From Metopolophium dirhodum (Eukaryota; Arthropoda; Insecta; Hemiptera; Aphididae), in contig NC_083561.1 in NCBI RefSeq assembly GCF_019925205.1, positions 19,653,217 through 19,717,216 of the forward strand: a stretch of 64,000 nucleotides of DNA. The letters are read 5' to 3'. This document shows, one piece after another, positions 10,928-21,441 of the stretch (position 1 is the first letter of the stretch; every line of letters starts with the position of its first letter). The position numbers and the translations under genes are program-made. The notes beneath the pieces were generated by a model, which did no database searches, was not told the DNA's origin, and worked only from the letters and a program-made list of their open reading frames with translations.

Positions 10928-11162
10928 TCAAATATTTAACTGAAAATTATGGGCTATGCCTCTTAAGTAATCTTCTATTATTCTATTATGATAGTCATCA
11001 CACACATTTTTTAACCTTTCAGCAAAGTCTTTGTATTTTCTTTTAACGCCCACAGAATTCCCGGCTATAAACTGTTGAACATGGATTTTATTTAATGATG
11101 CTTCTTTTTTAAACGCCTCAATACACTGGATGATACCGACACAATAATTCAACAACCAGTAC
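10928..11162 (-). CDS. Unrecognised terminal coding exon (78 codons)
   Basis: An acceptor (ATATGTTAG at 11170-11163) is followed by an uninterrupted frame starting YWLLNYCVGII and running to TGA at 10930-10928. Composition is protein-like (IHVQQFIAGNSVGVKRKYKDF, with mixed charged residues and few low-complexity runs), unlike the surrounding shadow frames. I do not recognise the family. Upstream exons would lie at higher coordinates. One possible first exon is 12444-12399 (minus), an ATG followed by 15 codons and a GTAAGG donor, but the connection is speculative. It could equally be a transposon fragment. Confidence 0.45.
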
Positions 11163-12240
11163 CTAACATAATATGTAATCGTATAACATGTAGGCCAATC
11201 TGTTGATTTTTAAATTTAAAATGTAGGATAAGGAAATCAATTTGTATTAGTAAGATAAACTTAAGGGCCATCATATCAAAAATGCGTAATATCGTAATTT
11301 AATAAATAGATATCGACTGAAAAAATTGGTTTTAAGATACTGTGTTTAAACATTTTACATTACCTATGAAACAACTGCGATGAATTGTACGCGCGGTGAA
11401 TTGTGCATGTGGTGTGTTATAAATGCAGTTAAATGCTGTCGGTGAATAGTCACGTGATGAATTTATTGCAGTGAAATATCCCGATACGTCGTACAGCAAC
11501 ACATGTAATAGATAAGACTTGTACATATAACTCAAATTAATCTTTAGATTCAATCAAAATTGTTTATCTGATGATCAATTTATTGAATTTATTAAATATT
11601 TAACATTTTAACCAACGGTCTTATTTACTTATATGGTATATTATTTATTCCAAAAAAACAATAGGACACTTATAAAACATAGATTATTTTTACAGATATA
11701 TCGAAAAATTACGTATCATATGCTGAAAACGGTATGTGTATATTAAAATTGATTATAAAGAATACTATATTGTAACTATGTAATAGATGTATATTATCTA
11801 ATTACACACTAAAAAAATCGAATACTAATTTATTTTGCAGTCACGGGAGAGCTCAATGATATGATTGGTTCTTTTTTATCAACAAGTATAACAAAAAATA
11901 ATTACATACATTTCCTTAACGGCATTTTTGAAATAAAAATTTGAGTTACGTTTTTTATATTTTATTTAATCATTTTAAGATAAATATATATTCAACTGTA
12001 TTACTCAATATTATATAATGTAAATTAACTTGATTTTAATTATAAATATATACCATTATAATAATTTATTCTAAAATAAACGCGATGTCTTTGGCAAATA
12101 ATATATAATATTATATTTCGGCTTTATAATTTAAAATGAAAAAGTGTGGTTCCTATTTGAAAAATAGCCGTTTAAATTATCACGGAACCATACTAGCCTA
12201 TGAGTAAGGTACATAGAATCTCAATGAGTAAAATAGTAAA
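11163..12240. other. AT-rich interval, nothing recognised
   Basis: I see no protein homology, no tandem array and no terminal repeats. A moderately CpG-containing patch at 11380-11500 has no recognisable content. Confidence 0.4.
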
Positions 12241-13394
12241 ATATGGATACCTAAATGCGAGGAAATTGGATCTTTATCTCGATTCTCGTGCTCGTCAGCC
12301 TCGGATCCCGGACCTGCCAGGGGTTCACGTGCTCGACGATCCGCTTATAATTATTATATAACGACCCTGCTTCCGGTCCACCGATGTCGCGTTTCCTTAC
12401 CGGACACATCTGCACGACCTGGCGTTGCGCCAATCGATCTTTCCATACTGTACTATTGACATGCCGTCACCAGCTTCTCATGGACACATGTACCTACATA
12501 ATCTGAATAACCAGTATTACAAGTTTAAAATATGTATAGTTAAGCTGTATTTGACGTAATAGTAGGACCAATAATATAATACATTTTAATACATGTTAGC
12601 AAAGCACTATTATGTGCTATTATGCACCTATCTACGTTGTTCGAACGCGGACTGTCGAACCACCGGTTCGCGCCCGCCGACTTGACCACCAGCTGCGCCG
12701 TAGGCGCCGAACATGCTCGAAGCCGCCTGGGTGTTCTAGCGCTTCGATCGCACGACGGCGACGCCAGCCCAGCTTCGGCAACTGCGCGCTTTTTGTCTTT
12801 GTCTTTTCCGAACGATTGTATGCGCGTCGCTACCACGTGTGCGACGAGTGGTCGATTATCGAAAGCAATTGTTTTACCGTGTGCGTGGCCGAGCTGAAAG
12901 TGCGTTTTCGTAGCGGACCAGCTATATACCTACATCGGTAACTTCGGTTGAGCGTTGGTGCCGCGACGTCTTGGCCGCCCGAAACCTCGTGGTTTTCTGT
13001 ATACCCAGGTGGCCTTTACTATTGTGTGCTGCTGCTAAGCTGATCGAGTGCGGCCCGGGGCTTGTGACACCGTCTCGACGTCAACTGCGTGTTGTCGCGC
13101 CACGATTATTTCATACCGACGGTTGTGTTTAGTGTGTTGCCGTTCATAGTTGAGCGAGCCGCCATTACGTATTGTGTGCCCCGTGAGTGTGCCGCCGCAT
13201 CGATCATTTGCGTGCCGCCGTTCGAGACTACGGTCAACGTCAGAGCCACATACCACCTACCTATCGACAGCGGACCAGGTTATTTCTACATATTTTGTAA
13301 TCGTAATTTTTGTTTGTTTATAATTTATACCATTGTCTATTGGGGCGCCCTTAATTATTTAAATACTCTGTTCATATAATAATATATTGCTTTG
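12240..13394. other. CpG-rich stretch, possible promoter/5' exon region
   Basis: Between about 12250 and 13340 the sequence is strikingly GC- and CpG-rich for this window (for example 12640-12900), with long open frames on several overlapping frames of both strands. Such frames reflect composition rather than coding. Minus-strand donor-like GGTAAGG occurs at 12399. The Gypsy element landed at its edge, and the right flank (18583-18750) resumes CpG-rich. It may be a host promoter or the UTR of another transposon. Confidence 0.4.
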
Positions 13395-13654
13395 TGTAGG
13401 AACTCGTGTGGATGTCAGGAATCGAAGTAGTTAGGCGGCACAAAACACGAGACTCAATTAATATAACAATAACTCGACACTTTAATAACAAGTAATAACT
13501 TAAGAATGACAAGACAGTGCCCGTGAGCGTGTGCAGTCTGGACACACTCCGACAGACACACGCACGGCAACACACACCAAAAGAGACTAATAATAATACT
13601 AGACGTCGCTTCGGCGGCACGAGTAGGTGGACAGTGTTGTCACTTATCACTACA
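13395..13654 (-). repeat. 3' LTR of the Gypsy element
   Basis: 260 bp, starting TGTAGGAACTCG and ending TCACTACA as written on the plus strand. It is the same as 18323-18582 over the whole stretch compared. Frames read through it are the same in both copies. Confidence 0.96.
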
Positions 13655-13944
13655 GCTCGGCCAAACCTGACGTTTGGATCGTCCTCGATCCGTATAATAC
13701 AATACAGAAAAAAAAAAAAAAAATTACAATATAATAGATCAAGTATAATATTATGTATACAATGAAAATTGAAAATAAAATATGAACAATAAAAATTAAA
13801 TAATGATAGTAATAAGAGAACACTTTCTGAAGCACCTGGTAGGTGATAATACTTAAAAATACAAAATACATTTTTACATACAAATTACATTTTTTTTTTT
13901 TTTTAATATAATACTTAATTACTTACAAAATCAATCAGATAAAA

Positions 13945-16293
13945 TTAATACTGTTTAACCCAATGTTTAATGTCTCTCGCAGCGACAACTGTATTCAGAG
14001 GTATTTGGGTTACCTGGTGCCCTTCAATATCAGAAACAATATATCGGTCATGAGGGAGGACTTTATCTATTTTATATGGACCTTTGAATTTAGGCAGTAA
14101 TTTTTTGCAAACAGTTGGTGTAGTATCAACATTTTTAATCATGATATATTCGCCAACAGAATACTGCGTGGCCGGTCGTTTAGTCGAATCATAGTAAGCT
14201 TTATTATTTAGTTGTCCTACACGTATGTTTTCCTGAGCATTCTGCCTAATTTTATCAAAATTACGTTGATCATTTTCAGATTCATTAAGCGCTTGTAAGT
14301 ATAATCTAACATAATCTGTTGGCTCTCCTATTTGATCAATACCAAATAACAATTTACTAGGTGTATTCTGTATCGATCTATTAAACGTATTATTTACAGC
14401 GAACTGTATTTGATACAAATACTCATTCCAGTTTTGACTATGCTCGTGCATAAGTTTCGATAACATCACCGTTAAACCCCTGTTGTATCTTTCCACCTGT
14501 CCGTTTGCCGACGGCGTACCTACTGCTGTTTTAATATGTTTAATTTCATAACGTTCGCAAAACTCTTTAAACGCATCCGAACGAAAACATGATCCACGGT
14601 CCGATATTATTTTTATAGGTTTACTATAGTGTAAAAAGTATTGTGTTAATCGTAAACATGATTCTTTAGCGGCAACTGTGCGGACTGGATACAAATTCAA
14701 AAATTTACTAAACGCGTCAACCACAACCAAAATGTGTCTGAAACGCCCAAAAGTTTGATTTAACGGACCATAATGGTCAACATGAATTGTCTGAAATGGT
14801 TTGTCTCCCTTGTCAATTAAATTTAATAACCCTTCGTCCTTACCGTTTTTAGGCGAAAATATAATACACTTGAGACAATTGCTTATGTATGTCTTAACGT
14901 GATCACTCATTTTCGGAAACCAGTAAATTTGTTTGATTAATTCAAGTGTTTTAGTTGTTCCTACATGGCACATGTCGTCATGACACGAACGTATTACTTG
15001 GTCACGCATGCTAGACGGTACGTAAAATAGTAACCTATCGTTATTTTTTCGATATACCAACCCATTACGTAACTCAAACAGCGGGTGTTCTGATTGTTCC
15101 AGATCTCCGGAAATAGATCTAATTTCGGGGTCGGTTTGTTGTTTAATAGCCAGGGCTTGATTAAACGTACAACCTTCTATTACTAAAATATGGTTACAGC
15201 GACTTAACGCGTCAACGTGCTGCATCTGAGACCCGGATCTATGCTCTATCTCGTATAAAAAATTTTGTAAAAACATGGCCCACCTAGCGATTCGAGGGTT
15301 TATGTCTTTTTTTTGTAGTGTCAGTGCAACGCTATTACAATCTGTTATTATTTTGAATTGTATACCTTGTAAATATACGCGGAACCGTTTAATAGAATTT
15401 ATAATGGCTAACATTTCTAGTTCATAACTATGGTATCGCGATTCGGATTCAGTAGTTCTATGACTATAATAAAAAATCGGGTGGAATTGATTATCGGGTT
15501 GCTTTTGTAATAAAATGGAGCCATATCCGTGGCTACTAGCATCACAGTGGAGCTCTGTTATTGCATTCGGATTATATATAGCTAACAATGGTTGTTCCCT
15601 GAGTTTCAATTTAATGGAATCGAACGACCTCATTTGTTCCTCTCCGAACTCGTACGGAATATTTTTTTTTAGTAAATTATAAAGTGGTTTGGCAATAATT
15701 GCAAAGTTCGGGATGAAACGTCGAAAATATGATGATAAACCAATGAAACTCTGTAATTCTTTATTATTTTGTGGTACAGGATAATTTTCAATAATCGAGA
15801 CGTTTTTTGGATTTGGTTTAATACCGTATTGGTTTACACAGTACCCTAGGTAGAGTACCTCACATTTCAAAAATTTACTCTTGTCCAGGCGGATCTCTAA
15901 CTGTCTATTTTTCATTACCTTTAACACTCTCGATAGGAGCTCTAGATGCTCTTCAACGGTTTCCGTGGCTAACATAATGTCGTCGAAGTATACTACAACT
16001 TCATTTTTGCGAATAAATTCGTCAAAAACATTTTGTATAAAACGACTAAAACATGATGGTCCATTGGCTAACCCAAAAGGCATTTTTAGAAATTCAAATT
16101 GTCCCAACGGTGTCGTAAAAGATGTAAATTTAATAGAGTCATTAGCGACATATACATGGTGGAACCCATCCTTCAGGTCTAAGCATGTAAAATATTTTTT
16201 TCCGCGCAATAAATCTAAATTGTCATCTATTAACGGCAGTGGATATCGGTCTTTTATTACGTATTTATTTAGTTCGCGGTAATCAACACACAT
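13945..16293 (-). CDS. pol: Gypsy pol: reverse transcriptase, RNase H, integrase
   Basis: This frame of 782 residues begins inside the reverse transcriptase (MCVDYRELN). Visible landmarks are the YFDD active site at residues 102-105 and RNase H acidic residues around D251, E293 and D318. The integrase HHCC zinc finger (H438, H443, C473, C476) is followed by the catalytic triad D506, D565, E601 with the classical D-35-E spacing. The frame ends KHWVKQY with no chromodomain evident. It copies the element's RNA and integrates the DNA. Its true upstream part is encoded in the preceding frame (16283-18217), and the two overlap by 11 bases in different frames. The N-terminal methionine is therefore not a natural start. 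Confidence 0.95.
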   Translation of the reverse strand: MCVDYRELNKYVIKDRYPLPLIDDNLDLLRGKKYFTCLDLKDGFHHVYVANDSIKFTSFTTPLGQFEFLKMPFGLANGPSCFSRFIQNVFDEFIRKNEVVVYFDDIMLATETVEEHLELLSRVLKVMKNRQLEIRLDKSKFLKCEVLYLGYCVNQYGIKPNPKNVSIIENYPVPQNNKELQSFIGLSSYFRRFIPNFAIIAKPLYNLLKKNIPYEFGEEQMRSFDSIKLKLREQPLLAIYNPNAITELHCDASSHGYGSILLQKQPDNQFHPIFYYSHRTTESESRYHSYELEMLAIINSIKRFRVYLQGIQFKIITDCNSVALTLQKKDINPRIARWAMFLQNFLYEIEHRSGSQMQHVDALSRCNHILVIEGCTFNQALAIKQQTDPEIRSISGDLEQSEHPLFELRNGLVYRKNNDRLLFYVPSSMRDQVIRSCHDDMCHVGTTKTLELIKQIYWFPKMSDHVKTYISNCLKCIIFSPKNGKDEGLLNLIDKGDKPFQTIHVDHYGPLNQTFGRFRHILVVVDAFSKFLNLYPVRTVAAKESCLRLTQYFLHYSKPIKIISDRGSCFRSDAFKEFCERYEIKHIKTAVGTPSANGQVERYNRGLTVMLSKLMHEHSQNWNEYLYQIQFAVNNTFNRSIQNTPSKLLFGIDQIGEPTDYVRLYLQALNESENDQRNFDKIRQNAQENIRVGQLNNKAYYDSTKRPATQYSVGEYIMIKNVDTTPTVCKKLLPKFKGPYKIDKVLPHDRYIVSDIEGHQVTQIPLNTVVAARDIKHWVKQY

Positions 16294-18217
16294 TCTTAAC
16301 TCCGTTTTTTTTCTTTACCAGGACTATGGGGCTACTGTATTCAGAACTACTTCGCCGAATAATACCTTTATTCAACATATCATCTAACATTTTTTGTAGA
16401 CAGTCTTTTTCAAAAAAAGACAAGCGCCGGGGCCGAAAATAAAACTGTTTGTCATTTTTTAGTATAATGCGTATTTCTGGACGATAATTGTCAGTCGTAC
16501 TAATGACACTTTCGTGGTTAACATAGGACTCGTCATATATTTTTTTAATTTTTGTTTTAATATCATCCGACAGAGTATCCTCAATATTCAAACTAATGTC
16601 AGCATCATCGCTATTATGATCAGTGTAATTAACAGATAAAATTTCAGCAAATGGTATATTATCAATTTTTTTAAAGCTTACTTCAAAACGACCATCCGAC
16701 ACATTCAAATTTACTCTAGGGTGAGATAAAAAATTACGACCCAATAGGCAATCATTCCTCATGGCATTGCTAGGCACCACGTGAAAACATATATTAATCG
16801 GGGCATCAAGGTCGGCATGGAAAATATCCGCATCAAATTGATCTACAATGTTTAATTTAGAACCATTAATACCTACTAAATCCGATTTTGGAGGCATGAC
16901 CCCAGACACGAATGGGACAACTGTCGATTTAATAAGACTAACCGGGCTACCCGTATCTACTAAAGCTTGTGCATCGATAGACTCACCATTGGGGAACTTA
17001 ATGCTAACATCTAAGATATATGGGGGTACAATAGGTGTGGGGGACCGTTCTAAAACAGAAACATGCTCACCACCGTTGTTGTCTTGACGCTCACCTTGGC
17101 GACCTGGACAGTACCGCGCTGAATGACCCGTTGATTTACAGCTATGACAGGTTCTCGTTGGACACGAAGACGCCAGATGCCCGATTTTTCCACAGCTATA
17201 ACACGTGACATTCGACATATCCCTTGTTGGCTTACTTCTTGAATCAATAGTGGAACGTTGTACCGTATTTCGATCTTTATCGCGATTGTCAGAACTGGCT
17301 TTTCGATTGCCGGTATGACTTTGAGTTGTCTTCACAGGTTCGGTCGATCGAATTCGACTGGTCCTGGCATTTCTCAGATTATTGTAAGAATTTATATCAG
17401 CCAATAATTCGTCTTCACTTAAATGTGTGCGCGCTATCAAATAGTTACATAAATCGTGAGAATAAACACCTTCAACTATCTGTTGTTTAGTCTCGTTAAA
17501 TGGTAACGAAATTTCACGGCAGAGGCGCGCTTTGTGGTGAAAATATTCTATGACGCACTCGCCCTTGGCTTGAACGCGGTTTGACATAATTCTTATACGA
17601 TCAACTGTGCACGACTCGTTTCCCACAAATGTATTATTAAACTGGTCGACAAAACTTCCCCAACTTGAAAATGTACGACCAATGTACCAATTTTGGGACG
17701 GACCATCCAATTTTGTACGTACTATTTCTAATTTAAAACTGTCTGGCCAATTATGCAATTTTGCCACACCTTCGACTGATTTCAACCATGCTCTCGCATC
17801 TGTATTGGATTCACGACCAGAAAAAATATTAATCGAATTATTAAAATCTGGCATGACGTAATAGCCGTTGTTGGAGGTTGACCGCGCTTGTATGTTATCG
17901 TTGTTTATGTTGTTATTGTCTTCATTACGTAATATCCGCGATAACAACAATCGGTTCTGCTCTATCAGCGCTGACAATGCATTTTGCATTCCACTATCAC
18001 TGGCGGTGGTTACACTCCCGGACGGTTGGTTAAAACTTTGTGGTAACATGCTTGTTGTTGGCTGCGTATTTAGCTGCTCCGTAGACTGTACTGGTGGCTG
18101 CACTGAAGCCTGCGATCCGCTTCGTAAACGGCTAGATGACCAACCCTCGTGGTTACCGACATCATCCTGACCCGTTTGACCGTCGGCCATCTTGACTGAA
18201 CTAATTAAGTTACGCAA
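16283..18217 (-). CDS. gag: Gypsy gag-protease with the N-terminal part of reverse transcriptase
   Basis: The frame has 644 residues. The N-terminal third is polar and Q/S-rich. A gag-like region follows (about residues 110-270), then two CCHC knuckles (CYSCGKIGHLASSC and CHSCKSTGHSARYC, about 334-366). The aspartic protease motif ALVDTGSPVSLI lies near residue 420. The end reaches the first reverse-transcriptase block (IIRRSSSEYSSPIVLVKKKNG) and then stops. Gag, protease and RT would thus be one fused polyprotein, and the stop falls within a block normally continuous in this family. An eight-A run precedes the break, so a small indel or an assembly error is likelier than programmed frameshifting. 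Confidence 0.93.
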   Translation of the reverse strand: MRNLISSVKMADGQTGQDDVGNHEGWSSSRLRSGSQASVQPPVQSTEQLNTQPTTSMLPQSFNQPSGSVTTASDSGMQNALSALIEQNRLLLSRILRNEDNNNINNDNIQARSTSNNGYYVMPDFNNSINIFSGRESNTDARAWLKSVEGVAKLHNWPDSFKLEIVRTKLDGPSQNWYIGRTFSSWGSFVDQFNNTFVGNESCTVDRIRIMSNRVQAKGECVIEYFHHKARLCREISLPFNETKQQIVEGVYSHDLCNYLIARTHLSEDELLADINSYNNLRNARTSRIRSTEPVKTTQSHTGNRKASSDNRDKDRNTVQRSTIDSRSKPTRDMSNVTCYSCGKIGHLASSCPTRTCHSCKSTGHSARYCPGRQGERQDNNGGEHVSVLERSPTPIVPPYILDVSIKFPNGESIDAQALVDTGSPVSLIKSTVVPFVSGVMPPKSDLVGINGSKLNIVDQFDADIFHADLDAPINICFHVVPSNAMRNDCLLGRNFLSHPRVNLNVSDGRFEVSFKKIDNIPFAEILSVNYTDHNSDDADISLNIEDTLSDDIKTKIKKIYDESYVNHESVISTTDNYRPEIRIILKNDKQFYFRPRRLSFFEKDCLQKMLDDMLNKGIIRRSSSEYSSPIVLVKKKNGVKNVC

Positions 18218-18322
18218 AACAAAATATGCGCTACAACCCAGAACTACACAACGACTAATTCCACGATTATGTCAATACACAATATTTCTTGAGGGCTGCT
18301 GGATAGAATCGCACTTCTGAAC

Positions 18323-18582
18323 TGTAGGAACTCGTGTGGATGTCAGGAATCGAAGTAGTTAGGCGGCACAAAACACGAGACTCAATTAATATAACAATAA
18401 CTCGACACTTTAATAACAAGTAATAACTTAAGAATGACAAGACAGTGCCCGTGAGCGTGTGCAGTCTGGACACACTCCGACAGACACACGCACGGCAACA
18501 CACACCAAAAGAGACTAATAATAATACTAGACGTCGCTTCGGCGGCACGAGTAGGTGGACAGTGTTGTCACTTATCACTACA
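18323..18582 (-). repeat. 5' LTR of the Gypsy element
   Basis: Partner of the repeat at 13395-13654, and the promoter end for the minus-strand element. The leader (18218-18322) follows. I could not match its first bases to a particular tRNA primer. Confidence 0.96.
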
Positions 18583-21036
18583 TTTGTTAGGCGTTTCGTA
18601 CGCCGCTAATATATATATAGCGTTATATTTTATTCGCCAGTATTATTCACCGGTGGGTCACCCTTTCTGTGTTTACCTACTAAGCTCTTTACACTGCGAG
18701 TCGACAACGCCAACCGCCTAATTCATAGGAGCGTATCGGCGAACAAACATACGTAGTTTGTCCTTCTATGATAATATACATAGCTGGCAGGAGGGACATA
18801 ATTATACACACAACGCCAACATACCAGCATCACGATATATTTGTCTTGTGTCTAGTGTTGTAAAGCTGTCTTGAGCTCCATGTCCAATAGATTTCTTTTA
18901 TTAAACTATGCTTTTTTATTCTATTTAAAATATAAAAGTTGCAAAATATTGGCACTGGTTTGAAGTCGTTAGGTTAAAGTGGGGTTGCCAACTTTACGAA
19001 CGTCCAACTTAGGAATTCAATTCCGGCGTAACCAAAGGTTGCAAATTTTTTCACAAATGTTGCCTAAAGATGCAAATTAGTTGCTAAATTATGAAAATGG
19101 TAAGCGATCTTGATTGAGCAAAAGTTTAAAAATATAAGGTTGCATATTTTTTAATATCGGTTGTCTAAAGTTGCAAATTAGTTGCAAAATATTGGTATGA
19201 CTTCGTTGTAATTATCATAACATAGTGGGACCAAATTCACACACGTAGGCCCCTCACCTAAACAATTTAGAATAACTGGAAAACTGTTGAGGTACAAACG
19301 ATTTTACTTGAGGTACAAACAGGTACACACGAGTACAAACGATTGGTATAGGTTTTGAATCAAAATTTGGAGGTGGGGGTGCTGGGGACATGGACCTGCT
19401 GTCTTAATATCATTCTCCATTATATTGTATTACCATAATATATGAAGGTAATGATTAATCAATTATTATCATCAGATATTGTCAATGTTTAATAAATGTG
19501 GCTTTATTATATTATAACTAAAGTATATTTTGTTATACATTCATATTATAAAATGTACGTTAAAATATTGTTTAGTGTATAGTGGCGTTAACTTTATATA
19601 TATAATATTGTACCTATATATAATTTATTTTTAAATTTCTATGTTTGCTTTAATCTCGGCCCAAAATCAGCAATAGAGATGACATATTCCAGGATAATTT
19701 ATTCATGTTGAATCTTCGGTACGTAATTCCAGTGTTAACAATATACAAATAAATAGAAAATCATAATTTTCTGATACTCATTATATTTAAATATTAATAA
19801 TCACTGAAACTAAAAAGTCTAATAAATATATCCATCTAAGGAAAATACAATTTACAATTTAATATGTGACAATTATTTATTCTAAACAATAATATGTCAT
19901 TTTGATTACAATATTTTTCAAACTCACTAAAGTAAAATAACTATACAATTAATAGTGGATTTAATTTTTCTTACATTTAACTTTTTAATTTACTGAGATA
20001 TATATGTGTATAATATGTGTGCATGCGTGTGCTATGTAAAATGGTTTTGGGATTGTAACAATTTATAATTCCAAAGATAATGTTTTATTGTTTTATAATA
20101 TAATCAGTAATCACATTAATACATGCACTCGTATCGTATAACATAATTACTAATTAGTATGATCATGTAATGTACGAGAATAAAATGTATAGGGCTATCA
20201 AGGTACAGGTTAAGTGAAGGAGATAGTGACCCTATATAATAACACTTTCTTTTTTTAGATAACATGGGTATTGTTGTATATAGTAGACAATTGTCAATAT
20301 GACAATATAATATTATTTAGTACTATTTATTTATATGTATTATGTAATATAGGTTGGAGTATTTGAAGCTGTTAATTATAAATATAGGTTAAACCAGCAT
20401 GATTTTCTAAGGCGACAATACGATTTTGCTTTACAACATTGCTGTACGCGTAGGAATGAGCAGTCCTGTTATCGCTGAATAATTCATATCTATAATTTTT
20501 TTATTTAACTATTTTGGGACGTAATAACTTTTTTAAAAATATTATTTTTAGGAATTTGCTGACTTGAGTACATTTCTTAAATTATTTACTCATCACATAA
20601 TATTATCAATTTTTGTCATACGTTTAAGTAGCATAATTTTTTTTTTGTCAGATTTGTTTGTTACATCCTGCATATTAGATAGTCGTCAATATAATATAAT
20701 TTAATATAATATATTATGTAATATAGGTTTGAATATTTTAAGATGTTAATTATTAATATAGGTTGGGCCAGCATGATTTGCTAAGGTGACAATAATATTT
20801 TGCTTTACAACATCGCCGTATGCGTCTTGTTATCGCTGAGTGATTCGGCGATAACGTAAGGTAACAGGGCCAGCGAATGAATAACAGGTCCATTAAATGA
20901 ACACTTCGCAGTTTTCTTTAAATAATAAGTCATGCATCGATTAATACAATGATGTATTTGGCTTAACACTATGTTGAACTTATAATGAAGTAACACTGTA
21001 AATTATATTATGATTGGAGCATTATTCAATTTATAA
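18583..21036. other. Interval with short repeats, no gene recognised
   Basis: 18583-18860 is CpG-containing flank. 19020-19200 has recurring GTTGCAAATTAGTTGC words, and 19280-19350 has repeated GGTACAAACGA words. 19400-20340 is AT-rich and featureless. Confidence 0.45.
20353..20850. repeat. Diverged tandem duplication, about 370-bp period
   Basis: 20353-20478 and 20725-20848 share TTAATTATAAATATAGGTT, CCAGCATGATTT, TTGCTTTACAACAT and TGTTATCGCTGA-type blocks in order. No coding content. Confidence 0.7.
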
Positions 21037-21437
21037 TGTGGTGGTTCTCAAATTACCAGTAGAGAACCTCCAACGTCGTCTCTACTTTCGTAACCACGAC
21101 GATCTTAACTCTAAGAAAAGACAACACGTTTGATTTGAAATAAAGTGTTTTTATTTTCGATGAGAGGACAGGTTGCGATTTCACAGTAAGACGCGACTCA
21201 ATGTCGCGGGCGACAATAATAAAACGGCGATTGGTCACGACGAGCTCGTAACGGGGTCAAAACCAAAGGTAAGAGGCGGTAGCGGAGAGCGATCGATGTG
21301 TGTGGTGGAAGAGAGCGAGACCGGCGGCCGCCGAGCCGCGGCAGTCGTCGTCCGCCGGGGATCACTGTGAGTTGTGACCAACCGTCTTACAATACAACCG
21401 ACACCGGGGGGAAATCATGTGGCGGCGGCTCGCCACA
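21037..21437. mobile_element. Solo LTR, 401 bp
   Basis: It begins TGTGGTGG and ends CGCCACA (TG..CA with a 5-bp inverted terminus TGTGG/CCACA). It is flanked by a 4-bp direct repeat ATAA (21033-21036 and 21438-21441). AATAAA-type signals lie near 21135 and a GC-rich half follows. No internal retrotransposon domain adjoins it, so it is probably the product of LTR-LTR recombination. Orientation is not certain. Confidence 0.75.
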
Positions 21438-21441
21438 ATAA

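Larger units (their letters stand above)
13395..18582 (-). mobile_element. Gypsy (Metaviridae-type) LTR retrotransposon, very young
   Basis: The element spans 5188 bp on the minus strand with 260-bp LTRs and a 4-bp target duplication TTTG (13391-13394 and 18583-18586). Domain order is gag, zinc knuckles, protease, reverse transcriptase, RNase H and integrase, which is Gypsy-type. No envelope frame is visible. The two LTRs look identical by eye, so insertion was recent. The single obvious defect is a frame break inside reverse transcriptase near 16290. The 3' UTR (13655-13944) holds an A run at 13706-13721 and a T run near 13890 on the plus strand. Confidence 0.96.

Noticed and set aside
12540..12941. 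Overlapping 91-109-codon frames on both strands
   Set aside because: They are a by-product of GC-rich composition; Arg/Pro/Ser-rich translations have no domain signature.
13372..13765. Open frames inside the LTR
   Set aside because: Non-coding LTR sequence; the same frame appears in both LTR copies.
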